From contig NZ_JALKFZ020000122.1 in NCBI RefSeq assembly GCF_023243075.1, positions 1-53,253 on the forward strand: DNA of 53,253 nt, given 5' to 3'. A program made the translations under genes and the position numbers. Shown here one piece after another: positions 45,124 through 53,253 of this stretch (position 1 is its first letter; the number at the start of each line of letters is the position of its first letter). The DNA is from Frankia sp. AiPa1. Its GTDB lineage: Bacteria > Actinomycetota > Actinomycetes > Frankiales > Frankiaceae. Under the pieces are notes generated by a model. It was not told where the DNA came from. It saw only the letters and a program-made list of their open reading frames with translations, and did no database searches.

Positions 45124-45513
45124 TCAATCGCCAGTGGCGGCGGCGCGGTCCATCGCGTCGATGTAGCGGCTGAGAGCGTCGCGGTTCTGTTCGAAGAACG
45201 CGATACGTTCGATCATCTTGTCGTGCTGTTCGACGAGCATGGCTCGTAGCTCGGGATCAGGATCGTCGACGACGATCGCAGAAGTCTGCCCGAGACAGGG
45301 AAGTATCGCTCCGATGATGCGGGTGGGGATGCCGGCATCGAGCAGTCCGCGAATCTTGCGCACGCGATCAACGAGGTACTCGTCGTACTCACGGTATCCG
45401 TTGTCCAGGCGACGGGGCGTGACGAGCCCCTGCTCCTCGTAGTACCGCAGCATGCGCGGGGGCACATCGGTCTTCCTCGCCAGCTCGCCGATCCGCACCG
45501 AGATCCCTCTCAT
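45124..45513 (-). CDS. MerR-family transcriptional regulator
   Basis: About 129 residues (MRGISVRIGELARKTDVPPR, MLRYYEEQGLVTPRRLDNGY), a canonical MerR DNA-binding domain, followed by an ILPCLGQ segment and a helical dimerisation region. It is divergent from the LLM monooxygenase operon and is its probable regulator. An ATG at 45522 gives three more residues. Confidence 0.88.
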   Translation of the reverse strand: MRGISVRIGELARKTDVPPRMLRYYEEQGLVTPRRLDNGYREYDEYLVDRVRKIRGLLDAGIPTRIIGAILPCLGQTSAIVVDDPDPELRAMLVEQHDKMIERIAFFEQNRDALSRYIDAMDRAAATGD

Positions 45514-45551
45514 CCATGTCAATGTCTCCAGCGATGCTACGCGGGATGGAC

Positions 45552-45576
45552 TTGACCTTCACATGGGTGTGATAGT
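45552..45576. promoter_or_regulatory. Candidate MerR operator/promoter
   Basis: TTGACC is followed by an imperfect inverted repeat GAC..TCAC..GGTG..GTC between the divergent MerR and LLM genes. MerR regulators bind such dyads inside promoters with long spacers. No good -10 box is visible. Confidence 0.35.
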
Positions 45577-45590
45577 CAGACCATGGGGGC

Positions 45591-46916
45591 ATGACAGACC
45601 GCAAGATCATCCTTGGCATGGTGCTCACCGACGGGTACGGCAATCTTCCTGGTGCGTGGCGCGCGACCCACGTCGACCCCGGCAACTACGCGAAGGTCGA
45701 GGCAAACATCCGCTACGCGCAGGCCGCTGAGCGCGGCGGCTTCGCGTTCCTCTTCACCCCGGACTTCCCCGCGGTGCGCGGAGATGTCGAGCACTCGACG
45801 ATCAGCAACATCATGGACCCCCTCATGGAGATGGCAGCCATCTCGCAGGCCACCAGCAACATCGGGTTCGTGCTGACCGGCTCCACCACCTTCCAGGAGC
45901 CGTTCAACACCGCTCGCCAGTTCAAGACGCTTGACATCATGAGCCACGGACGTGCGGGCTGGAACGCCGTGACGACGAGCGACCCGGCCGTCGCTGCGAA
46001 TTATGGCAAGCCCGTCGCCGACCGCGCCGAGCGCTACCAGCGCGCCCACGAGTCGATCCAGATCGTGCAGTCGCTCTGGGGCAGCTGGCAGAAGGATGCC
46101 TGGATCAACGACCAGGAATCGGGCCGCTTCATCGATCCGTCCAAGCTGCAGCCGATCAATCTGCAGGGCGAGCACGTGGCATCGCGCGGCCCGCTCGCGC
46201 TGCCGCCGTCGGAGCAGGGCCAGCCCGTGATCTTCACATCGGGCGGCCCCAGCCCGCACTTGCTCGCCCTCGCCGGTCGTTACGCGAGCGGGTTCATCAC
46301 CGAGGTGTGGACGATCGAGGAGGCACGTGCGCAGCGCGACGCGCTCCGGAACGCTGCGCGGGAGGCGGGGCGCGACCCCGACGAGATCAAGTTCATCGTC
46401 GGGCTCATGACGACCGTCGCTCCCACGGTACGTGATGGGCTTGACCGCCGCATCGCGATCGCGGGCGACGTCATCGAGGCGCGACTGCCGCATCTGAGCG
46501 CCATGATCGGCGTCCAGATCCAGCGGCAGCACATCGACAAGCCTCTCTCATCCGAGCAGCTGGCGGTCGCGCACGCATCGCCGATGGACCCGCGGTCCGC
46601 GATCGCTTTGCGAGTCGCGCGCGAGGGATGGTCGCCGCGCGACGTCCTCGCTCACGGGGTCATCGACTACCACCCCGTGACGGTCGGCCCCGGGAAGGTG
46701 CACGCCGACCACATGCAGGAATGGTTCGAAGCGGAAGCGGCCGATGGCTTCTGGCTCTCTCCCGATGTGTACGAGGACGGTGTCGACGCCTTCGTCGACG
46801 AGGTCGTGCCGATCCTGCGTGAGCGGGGGCTGTACCCCGACGGGTATGTGGGGTCGACGCTGCGCGAGAACCTCGGCGTGCCCGAACAGTACGGGTTGGG
46901 AGCGTGGCTTTCATGA
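45591..46916 (+). CDS. NtaA/SnaA/DszA-type flavin-dependent monooxygenase (LLM class)
   Basis: 441 residues. MTDRKIILGMVLTDGYGNLP, YAQAAERGGFAFLFTPDF, FNTARQFKTLDIMSHGRAGWNAVTTS and the SGGPSPHLLALAGRYASG region are hallmarks of two-component FMNH2-dependent monooxygenases (nitrilotriacetate, pristinamycin, dibenzothiophene-sulfone type). The gene overlaps the following flavin reductase start by ATGA; the reductase should supply FMNH2 but is broken. Likely substrate: a sulfur- or nitrogen-containing organic compound. Confidence 0.92.
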   Translation: MTDRKIILGMVLTDGYGNLPGAWRATHVDPGNYAKVEANIRYAQAAERGGFAFLFTPDFPAVRGDVEHSTISNIMDPLMEMAAISQATSNIGFVLTGSTTFQEPFNTARQFKTLDIMSHGRAGWNAVTTSDPAVAANYGKPVADRAERYQRAHESIQIVQSLWGSWQKDAWINDQESGRFIDPSKLQPINLQGEHVASRGPLALPPSEQGQPVIFTSGGPSPHLLALAGRYASGFITEVWTIEEARAQRDALRNAAREAGRDPDEIKFIVGLMTTVAPTVRDGLDRRIAIAGDVIEARLPHLSAMIGVQIQRQHIDKPLSSEQLAVAHASPMDPRSAIALRVAREGWSPRDVLAHGVIDYHPVTVGPGKVHADHMQEWFEAEAADGFWLSPDVYEDGVDAFVDEVVPILRERGLYPDGYVGSTLRENLGVPEQYGLGAWLS

Positions 46917-47096
46917 TCATGCCCCAGGACATGCGGCACACGCTTGCCGGCTTCGCGACGGGGCTCGCTGTGGTTGCCGCGGAGATCGACGGCGAGGTCG
47001 TCGGCATGCCCGTGAACTCGCTGGGTTCGGTGTCGCTGGATCCGCCTCTCGTCTCGCTGTCGTTCGCGCACACATCGACGACCTGGCCCAGGCTTG
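46913..47096 (+). pseudogene. Flavin reductase gene truncated by an IS256-type element
   Basis: ATG 46913 overlaps the LLM stop. The product MIMPQDMRHTLAGFATGLAV, GMPVNSLGSVSLDPPLVSLS, FAHTSTTWPRL is the N-terminal third of a flavin:NAD(P)H reductase (about 165 residues expected). The sequence changes to IS-like DNA at about 47096, so the partner reductase of the monooxygenase is lost. Confidence 0.75.
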
Positions 47097-47612
47097 GGAC
47101 TGTGTCGCGAGCGGTGTTTCTGGCCCGACACGCCGGGCTCAGGTTCCGGCGGGATGGTGACATCGGGTGATATGAGCCCTCGGAAGATCGATCCTGATCG
47201 GGTGCGGCAGTTGTCGCCGGAGCAGGCCGCCGCGACGGCGATGGTCGCGGAGGCGCGAGCGCGTGGGCTCGCGCTGACGGGCCCGGACGGGTTGCAGCTG
47301 TTCACGAAGAACGTGCTCGAAACGGCTCTCCAGGAAGAGATGACCGAGCACCTCGGCTACGAGAAGAACCGCGCGCCGGTGGAACGGGACTCGGTCAACG
47401 TTCGTAACGGTGGCCGGACGAAGGCGGTTGTTTCCGAGGCTGTCGGTGAGGTCGAGATCGTGGTTCCGCGCGATCGGGCGGGCACGTTCGAGCCGCAGAT
47501 CGTAAGAAAAGGCAGCGGCGACTGTCCGGAGTCGACGAGATCGTGCTTTCGCTGTACGCGAAGGGGCTGACGACCGGAGAGATCTCGGCGCACTTCGAGG
47601 AGATCTACGATC
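47096..47612 (+). mobile_element. IS256-family element, left part only
   Basis: Begins GGGACTGTGTCGCG, resembling IS256-type terminal repeats, 76 bases before the transposase start. Similarity stops inside the transposase at about 47612, and no right terminus is recognised. Confidence 0.65.
47172..47612 (+). pseudogene. IS256-family transposase, frameshifted and truncated
   Basis: MSPRKIDPDRVRQLSPEQAA, GPDGLQLFTKNVLETALQEE, MTEHLGYEKN and VVPRDRAGTFEPQIV are the conserved N-terminal part of mutator-type transposases. In AAGAAAAGGC (about 47505) an extra A shifts the frame; the continuation RRLSGVDEIVLSLYAKGLTT, GEISAHFEEIY is in frame +1. The catalytic DDE region is absent. Confidence 0.8.
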
Positions 47613-47750
47613 AACTAAGTGATGACGAAGACGTTGGACCAGGCTCCGTCGAATGTGCGTCGCCAGCGCGATGGAAACCGGCTCGGTATTCCGGTTCCGG
47701 ACCGTCCGATTCCGGACGGGTGTCGGCCCTCGGTTAATCGCTCCAAGCGG

Positions 47751-48731
47751 TCAGTCGACCCATCCGAGCCTTCCTGCGAGGAGTCCTGCCCGGAAGCGGC
47801 TGCCGGCGCCGAGTTGCAACAGGATCTCGGCGGTCTGCCGCCTTATCGTCCGAGTCGAGACGCCGATCTTCCTGGCGATGGCGTCGTCCGACATGCCAAG
47901 GGCAAGCAGGCGCAAGATCTCCATCCGTTGCCCGACAGGTTTCGAGGGTGCTCCGTCCACTTTGTGGAGCGATGAGGTCGACAGCGGGTCGGAGACCGTC
48001 CAGACGTGCTCGAACATGTCCCGCAGGACGGCGATCAGTGGACCGTTTCGTATTATCAGAGCGGTTGGACCTTTGTCTTGCGGCGGTACGAACAGTATGG
48101 CAACGGTCTCGTCGGCGAGGACGAGGCGAAGCGGAAGCAGTTGCGCGGTCCGTACCTGACCACCGATATCGGCTAGCTGTCTGAGGTGACTTCTTGCATG
48201 TGGAAGGTTCCGGGTCGCGGTCTGGTACACAGCTCGGACCGCCGCACCGCGGCCTAGCACTTCCCGGTGAAGGAATAGTGCGGCCTGCGCTATTTCCGGT
48301 GACGGTGGCATACCTGGTTGCACCATCGCCACTTCCCGGCGCGCTGAGGCTGTCGCAGCATCCAGCGCGGCCATGATTCGTGGGAACCCAGCAACTTCCT
48401 CTATTTCCTTCCCTCCTCCGAAAGTCATGAAACCGTCGACCAATACGCTGAGAGCTCGCTGTGCCTCCCGAATCTCCGCACCCAGCGTATGCACCTTCTC
48501 GTTCTGGTGCTGCAGTAGGCGACGGGCGGCAGCCGCTGGCGACACCAAAGACCGACCGTCGGTCGCGCTCGGAGACTCGACCAGAAGGCAGAGCTGCACG
48601 AGTGACTCGTGAAGGAGTGCTCTTTGTTCGGTCGAGAATCCCGCGTCGTGTCCGACCGAAGTGTCGGCTCGCTCCGCATCCTCCGCCAACAGGTCGTAGT
48701 AGGTCCGAAGATCCCTGATGAATTCCGGCAC
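47751..48731 (-). CDS. LuxR-type HTH transcriptional regulator
   Basis: 326 residues. The N-terminal two thirds (FMTFGGGKEIEEVAGFPRIM, REVAMVQPGMPPSPEIAQAA) resembles the TrmB/PLD-like sensor part seen in streptomycete orphan regulators. The C-terminal HTH reads MEILRLLALGMSDDAIARKI, GVSTRTIRRQTAEILLQLGA (about 272-315). Ligand and targets unknown. No operon partner on the same strand. Confidence 0.82.
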   Translation of the reverse strand: MPEFIRDLRTYYDLLAEDAERADTSVGHDAGFSTEQRALLHESLVQLCLLVESPSATDGRSLVSPAAAARRLLQHQNEKVHTLGAEIREAQRALSVLVDGFMTFGGGKEIEEVAGFPRIMAALDAATASARREVAMVQPGMPPSPEIAQAALFLHREVLGRGAAVRAVYQTATRNLPHARSHLRQLADIGGQVRTAQLLPLRLVLADETVAILFVPPQDKGPTALIIRNGPLIAVLRDMFEHVWTVSDPLSTSSLHKVDGAPSKPVGQRMEILRLLALGMSDDAIARKIGVSTRTIRRQTAEILLQLGAGSRFRAGLLAGRLGWVD

Positions 48732-49089
48732 AGCGCTCCTTCCGGATTAATGCCCACGGTTGTCAAGTCGAGGACGGCCAGAGCGGGCGCGTAGAACCTC
48801 GTCGCCCGCGCCCTGCCAGCGCAACACATCGATACGTCCCGCTAGGCGATCAAGCTTTGCGGCTGGAATGAGGTGGAGACCCGGAGTGTGCGAGGCGAGC
48901 GGTCTCGGGATCTAGGTAGGAGCTGGTCGGTTTCAGTTCTGGCAGCTGACGCGTTCCCGAGGGTGTCGGCGACGGCGTGGCCCTCTCGTTCAGACGCCGA
49001 CACCGCAGTTGAAATCGAAAGCATCCGCGCCCAGCACGACGGTGTGGGTCGGGTAGGTCGCCTACTTCGGCCGACCGCGACTGGTCTGG
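48732..49089. other. Intergenic region without recognisable gene
   Basis: I see no coding or structural signal here. It lies between a LuxR-type regulator and a membrane protein gene. Confidence 0.4.
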
Positions 49090-49494
49090 TCAGTGTCGCG
49101 GCCAGCCGCGCACACTCGGCACGACTGTCAGTGCCGCCATGGCGCTGGAGGAAACCGCGAGCGAGGCGCCATACAGCAGTACGTCTCGGTCGGCAATTGC
49201 CCCGATGGCACCGAACAGCAGGATCGACGCTGCTGCCCGAACGAGCCACGACGATCCAGGCGCCCCACCTCGGTACGCGCGAGCCACCGAAAACAAAATG
49301 GCAGCGCCGATCAGCAACAGCAACACCAACCCCGCGACGACCAGGACGACGGCCTGATCCCAATCGCTCTGGTTGTGGTCCTGCCACAGATAGAGGAAGC
49401 CGGCGGCGACCACTCCGGCAGCGCTGGCCACGACCACACCGTGAAGCGATATCAGTATGACGAGTAAACGCACGGCCAGCGTCCTGTCTCGCAC
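49090..49494 (-). CDS. Small four-helix membrane protein
   Basis: 134 residues from GTG 49494 (GGGAAG just upstream). Four hydrophobic segments: LLVILISLHGVVVASAAGVV, AVVLVVAGLVLLLLIGAAIL, AAASILLFGAIGAIA and YGASLAVSSSAMAALTV. No motif recognised; a conserved actinobacterial membrane protein is likely. Confidence 0.7.
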   Translation of the reverse strand: MRDRTLAVRLLVILISLHGVVVASAAGVVAAGFLYLWQDHNQSDWDQAVVLVVAGLVLLLLIGAAILFSVARAYRGGAPGSSWLVRAAASILLFGAIGAIADRDVLLYGASLAVSSSAMAALTVVPSVRGWPRH

Positions 49495-49660
49495 GACTTC
49501 CCACTCTCGTCATCGCACCGAGACGTCCAGCTGGAGCGGAATACCGGTCGAACGTGTCTCTCAGCCCGGTGCGCCACTGCCGACCGGATGCAGAAGGGTC
49601 CGCTCGGACCGGCGGCCGCCGGACCTCCATTTCAGACGCCGTTCCGCGTCGTCCGCCTGT

Positions 49661-50611
49661 TCAGCCTCGGCTGCGGGCTACCAGGTCGCGGGCCGCGTCG
49701 GGCCAGTGGGGGAGGTCGAACGTGAAGCCCGCGTCGAGTAGCCGGCCCGGCACCACCCGGCGGCTCTTCACCAGGAGTTCGGTGTCGCTGCGCAGCGCGA
49801 AGGCGCCGAGCTCGGCCATCCAGGCCGTGGCGGGCAGTCCGATGCGCCTGCCCGCCGCCCGTCGGAGTTCGGCCATGAACGCGCGGTTGGGAAGCGGTTC
49901 GGGTGATGCCAGGTTGACCGGCCCCGCGAGTTCGTCGCGGGCCAGCAGGAACTCGACCGCCCGGACGAAATCGCGCCCGTGGATCCACGACACGAACTGC
50001 CGGCCGCCGGCTACCGGCCCGCCGAGGCCCGATCGGGTGATACGCCACAGCATGTCGAAGGCTCCACCACGGCCGGGAGCCATCACGATGCTCGTGCGAA
50101 GCGCTACTTTCCGGGTGGCTGGGGTCGGCGCGTCGATCTGCGCCCGTTCCCACCGCCGCGCGATGTCGACGCTGAATGCCCAGTAGGCCGGTACGCCATC
50201 CTCCGTGCCGCCGATGATCCCTGTCGCCTCGTCGTTGGACCGGTCGTGGCTGTGCGCGTAGATCGTGGCCGTGCTCATCTGCAGCCACACCTGCGGGGGT
50301 GCGACCGCCTGACAGATCGCGGTGCCCACGATCGCGGCCGAATCCACCCGGGAGGCCATCATCTCCCGCAGGTTGGTTTCGGTATATCGACAGTTCACGG
50401 TGCGCCCGGCAAGATTGATCACCGCATCGGCCCCGTCGACCTCGGCGGCCCATCCCCCCAAGGTCCGTCCGTCCCACTGGACGGTGCGTGCGCCGGGCAC
50501 TCGCACGTTTCCGCGCCGGCTGAGGACCACCACCTGGTGCCCCTCGCCTTCGAGCGCGGCGGCGAGCAGCAGTCCCAGGTGGCCGGTGCCACCAGGTATC
50601 ACGATCTTCAC
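49661..50611 (-). CDS. TIGR01777-type NAD(P)-binding epimerase (YfcH/SDR39U1-like)
   Basis: 316 residues from GTG 50611 (VKIVIPGGTGHLGLLLAAAL). The Rossmann motif GGTGHLG, INLAGRTVNCRYTETNLREM and a C-terminal DUF1731-like segment (VVPGRLLDAGFTFDLPHWPD) define the family. A frame from ATG 50812 adds 67 residues without similarity before the Rossmann strand. Enzymatic activity in this family is not established. Confidence 0.92.
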   Translation of the reverse strand: MKIVIPGGTGHLGLLLAAALEGEGHQVVVLSRRGNVRVPGARTVQWDGRTLGGWAAEVDGADAVINLAGRTVNCRYTETNLREMMASRVDSAAIVGTAICQAVAPPQVWLQMSTATIYAHSHDRSNDEATGIIGGTEDGVPAYWAFSVDIARRWERAQIDAPTPATRKVALRTSIVMAPGRGGAFDMLWRITRSGLGGPVAGGRQFVSWIHGRDFVRAVEFLLARDELAGPVNLASPEPLPNRAFMAELRRAAGRRIGLPATAWMAELGAFALRSDTELLVKSRRVVPGRLLDAGFTFDLPHWPDAARDLVARSRG

Positions 50612-51686
50612 GGTGTCCCCGCAGCTGCTCGATCCTTGATCGCGATGTGCCACCCGGATCCGTCGCGTTGAGCGGATGCTCAAAAACACCGTAACCGCTC
50701 TCGATCGTTCGCTCAACCCTCGCTGCGCGAGTACCCGTCGATAAGGGTCGCTCGGCTCGTACCCGAGGGCTAGGGCAAAGCCGTGTAGGTAGGTGATTGG
50801 GCTGGTCGTCAAGGGGGTCCGGCGGAGCGAGTATGTCGACGCTGATGGTGGCTTTGTAGCTGGGGCCTCGGACGCGACAGAGCAACGTCGGGAGCCATGC
50901 CACGATCATCCTCGTACCCGTAGAGGCCTGCTCGGAACATCAGTAGAAGAGCCTGACCGGAGGAGCTGGATTCTGACCCTCACAGCGGGAATGGACTTCC
51001 CAATGGCACCGCCACTGTCCGGTTGAGGACGTGTCCTAAACCGGAAGGTCGAATTGGGTTTCCAGCACGCTCTATATACGCAACAATTGGCCTCGGCGCA
51101 AGATTCAGCAGCAGCTTCTACCACGTGGAGGTGGGACAGTTGGTTAGGAATTTTAGCCCTCGATCGAAAAATGCGGAATCTTCTATACTCCGAGCGCCAT
51201 GAAAATAGAGCGCTGTCCGTTTACTCGACACCAAGGCGAGACACGCAAGCGAGTCGGGATTATGAGTGCGGCTTCATACCTCTGGCTATCCTGACGGGTC
51301 GGGTGCCAGGTTCACCTGATACCTCAGTGTTACATGCGCAGCCACTAGTGGCGGGCGCTTAGTACAACTCCTTTCACGCAGAGAGCATGGTAGTCGCACG
51401 AAGCCGTCAGAGCAGATCCGCGTGAAAGTATCAAAGCCCACCATCGGCATCTCATGCTGACGCGCTAACGAGATCTTCTGCTGCCTGGATCCGCGTCACC
51501 CGATTACACACAAAACAGTCGGCTTCTTTATTTAAGAAGGTTATTCGAGTTGCGATCGAGACGGCACAGGAGGTCATCGATTTCGCCCGTGACTATTTGA
51601 TCTGCACCGCCTGCTCGGAGATTCTCCGACCCCGAGCAGGACACGCTCTTTATCCCGATAATTATGTTTTACGTGGAGGCATAAAG
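50612..51686. other. Intergenic region becoming AT-rich
   Basis: No gene recognised. From about 51050 rightward the sequence is visibly richer in A and T than the rest of the window, continuing through the lectin gene. This suggests foreign DNA. Confidence 0.55.
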
Positions 51687-52286
51687 ATGACACGCGTTCT
51701 AGCCCTTCCATCGAGGAGCGCAATTCCCCTTAAATTCCACCTGCCTGCCTCAATGAGGTGCGCGAAGGTGCCAGCGAGACGGCCTGGCATTCTGGGCGCC
51801 GCCCTGCTGCTAGTCGCTACGATATTGATGCTAGACACCAATTCGGCATCTGCTGCAGAGCCCATCTACTTTCATCTGCGGAACCAGAATGGCATGTGCC
51901 TATCCGTAGTCGATGGCACGAACCAGATCCGTCTAGCAAATTGCACGGCACGTGAACATAAGCAGATCTGGTATCGACAGAACAACCTGAACGGATGGTC
52001 CTTGATTGTAAATTATCACAATGCAAGGTGTATATCACCTGCGGGTGGATCGGCCGGAAATGCGGATCTCATCCATTACACCTGCAACAGCACACATGAT
52101 CAACTATGGAGTAGTGTTGCCTCTCAGTGGTGGAAGGTGATCCAAAACCTTCGTGCGTATGAGGTTGGCCCTAATAAGAATATAGGAATAGCAGAGGGTT
52201 CGGCGCAACCCGGCGCACGCGCCGTCCAGTGGACACCATACGATCACCCAGATCAGTTCTGGCAGTCAGTACCTGCACAGCTTTAA
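51687..52286 (+). CDS. Secreted ricin-type beta-trefoil lectin-like protein
   Basis: 199 residues from ATG 51687, with GGAGG eight bases upstream. The long signal peptide ends ...LLLVATILMLDTNSASA-AE. The mature protein has QxW-type motifs (EHKQIWYRQ, HDQLWSS, PDQFWQS) and NGMCLSV/ARCISP segments of a single ricin B-type beta-trefoil, probably binding carbohydrate outside the cell. Codon use is much richer in A/T-ending codons than in the neighbours, suggesting recent acquisition. It is followed directly by a long hairpin. Confidence 0.85.
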   Translation: MTRVLALPSRSAIPLKFHLPASMRCAKVPARRPGILGAALLLVATILMLDTNSASAAEPIYFHLRNQNGMCLSVVDGTNQIRLANCTAREHKQIWYRQNNLNGWSLIVNYHNARCISPAGGSAGNADLIHYTCNSTHDQLWSSVASQWWKVIQNLRAYEVGPNKNIGIAEGSAQPGARAVQWTPYDHPDQFWQSVPAQL

Positions 52287-52287
52287 A

Positions 52288-52345
52288 CTCGCCGGCAAAG
52301 GTGATGGGCGCCTCATGTGAGGTGCCCATCACCTTTGCCGGCGAG
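52288..52345. terminator. Very long perfect hairpin after the lectin gene
   Basis: Arms CTCGCCGGCAAAGGTGATGG(GC) and its exact complement pair over 22 bases. After one G-T pair, CCTCA-TG-TGAGG continues the stem to about 28 pairs with a two-base loop. It starts two bases after the lectin stop codon. No U-tract follows. Confidence 0.75.
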
Positions 52346-52641
52346 GACTCCGAGGGAACAATCGCATCTTGCGTGTCGCGAACAAGCCCCCCGGCAAATG
52401 GTTTCCCGGCGCTGCCTCGACGATGTGCCGTGGAAAGGACGTTCGGCTGAACCGCCGAAAACCGGGCGCCTGGCCCGCGACTACGAACACCACCCACCCA
52501 CTCCGAATCTCTCCTCCCGCTGGGCAATGGGCGTGCCATGACCGCCCCCTCCACGCCGCACCCGTACCCCGCCGGGCGCGGGCCGGCGGGCAGCTTCATA
52601 ATTCGATGGTGCGGGTTAGTACTCCAGCCCGACTTTTGTGA
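52346..52641. other. Spacer, possibly including an IS end
   Basis: No gene seen; GC content returns to the typical level. The last part may contain the terminus of the decayed element that follows. Confidence 0.35.
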
Positions 52642-53100
52642 TCAGTTGAGTTGTAGGGCTGCGGCCTGGCGGTGGTAGTGGCTGGCTTGTGCGCGTGCCT
52701 GGTGGCGGCGTCGCCAGCGGGACCAGGTCAGCACGAAGCCGGCGGCTGGGGCGGGTCGGGGCATCGCGAGCTGGGTGATGAGGTGGCGGACCTCGTTGAT
52801 GGTGAGCGGGATCAGCCCGTCGGCGGGTTCGGTGTCATGGGCCCGGGCGGTGGTGACGGCGAGGAAGGCGTGGGTGAGCATCGCGAGCAGGGTCCAGCGG
52901 TGCCAGCTGGTCCAGCGGCGGACCTGGTGCTCGTCGAGGGCGGCGAGTTCCTTGGAGGACTGGAAGTCGTCCTCTCGACGGTCCAGCGCCGGCCCGCGAC
53001 TCGGACGAGGGTCGCCAGCGGTGCCAGATCGGCTGCCCCGACAAGCCACCCGGCAGACGTAGGCGCACATAGAGGAGGCCAGGCAGGAGGGACGACCATC
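52642..53100 (-). pseudogene. C-terminal remnant of a DDE transposase (IS701-like)
   Basis: The frame DDFQSSKELAALDEHQVRRW then RWTLLAMLTHAFLAVTTARA and GLIPLTINEVRHLITQLAMP is the conserved end of IS701/IS4-like transposases, including the catalytic Glu region. Upstream, LATLVRVAGRRWTVE is in another frame, so a one-base deletion lies near 52975. The rest of the enzyme is not recognisable before the window edge. Confidence 0.7.
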
Positions 53101-53253
53101 ACCCCTCGCGCTCGCCGGGGAGCGCCTACCGGACCGCTCCGAGCGTCGCACTCGCCCAGGAACGCGGACGGCCCGTCCTCGGTGTCCGCCGATCTCCGAC
53201 CATCGGCCCCGAGGAAGACCGCGTGAGGACCTGGAGCGGCGGCCTCAGCCCTC
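53101..53253. other. Right edge, unassigned
   Basis: An open plus-strand frame exists, but its composition is uninformative. No feature is supported. Confidence 0.3.

Overview
The window is high-GC DNA with frequent GTG starts, GGAGG-type ribosome sites, LLM-type oxidoreductases, GAF-ANTAR and SpoIIE/STAS regulators and very Gly/Ala/Pro-rich secreted proteins. This points to a filamentous or soil actinomycete. A Frankia-like genome is my best guess, but that is inference only. The window mixes intact housekeeping-type genes with many gene remnants, so it looks like an accessory region with a history of deletion and insertion.

The most notable part is 12.1-18.4 kb. Three tightly coupled minus-strand genes encode a close relative of the radical lysine halogenase BesD (14435-15214), a haem-oxygenase-like diiron oxidase of the BesC type (13675-14442) and a PLP-dependent Cys/Met-metabolism-fold enzyme of the BesB type (12075-13673). 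A PGM1-like ATP-grasp ligase is encoded divergently at 16989-18440. In Streptomyces cattleya the BesD, BesC and BesB steps turn lysine into 4-chlorolysine, then 4-chloroallylglycine, then the terminal-alkyne amino acid propargylglycine. The halogenase here keeps the His-x-Gly...His iron site and, as I recall the family, the lysine-binding residues at a constant offset of two. No BesE-like hydroxylase is seen, and the ligase lies across a 1.8 kb leader region, so the final product may differ from beta-ethynylserine.

Left part (1-11.5 kb): an unknown protein cut by the window edge, a DUF4345-like membrane protein, an M13 metallopeptidase, a large NB-ARC/LuxR regulator, then a minus-strand group of phosphotransferase, unknown protein and amidohydrolase facing a shortened TetR regulator. 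Two truncated genes (SDR and methyltransferase) meet head to head at about 11.03 kb. A P-loop kinase follows the bes-like operon.

Middle (18.5-31.2 kb): an SDR, an LLM oxidoreductase flanked by remnants of an acyl-CoA synthetase and an amidohydrolase, an MDR oxidoreductase-MerR pair, the helicase HrpB, a secreted HAF-repeat protein, a secreted GH26-like protein that lacks the usual acid/base glutamate, and two GAF/ANTAR proteins.

Stress and regulation block (31.7-37.6 kb): GlsB-type membrane protein, STAS antagonist, GAF-SpoIIE phosphatase, a small protein, a DoxX-like protein and a zinc alcohol dehydrogenase. Two related non-coding elements of about 180 bp flank the block, inverted and both pointing inward.

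Right part (38-53.3 kb): a 1151-residue lipoprotein-like protein with a YVTN beta-propeller between two glycine-rich domains, another secreted protein, three gene remnants, a MerR-controlled LLM monooxygenase operon broken by an IS256-type fragment, a LuxR-type regulator, two further genes, an AT-richer island with a ricin-type lectin and a very long hairpin, and a decayed transposase at the right edge.
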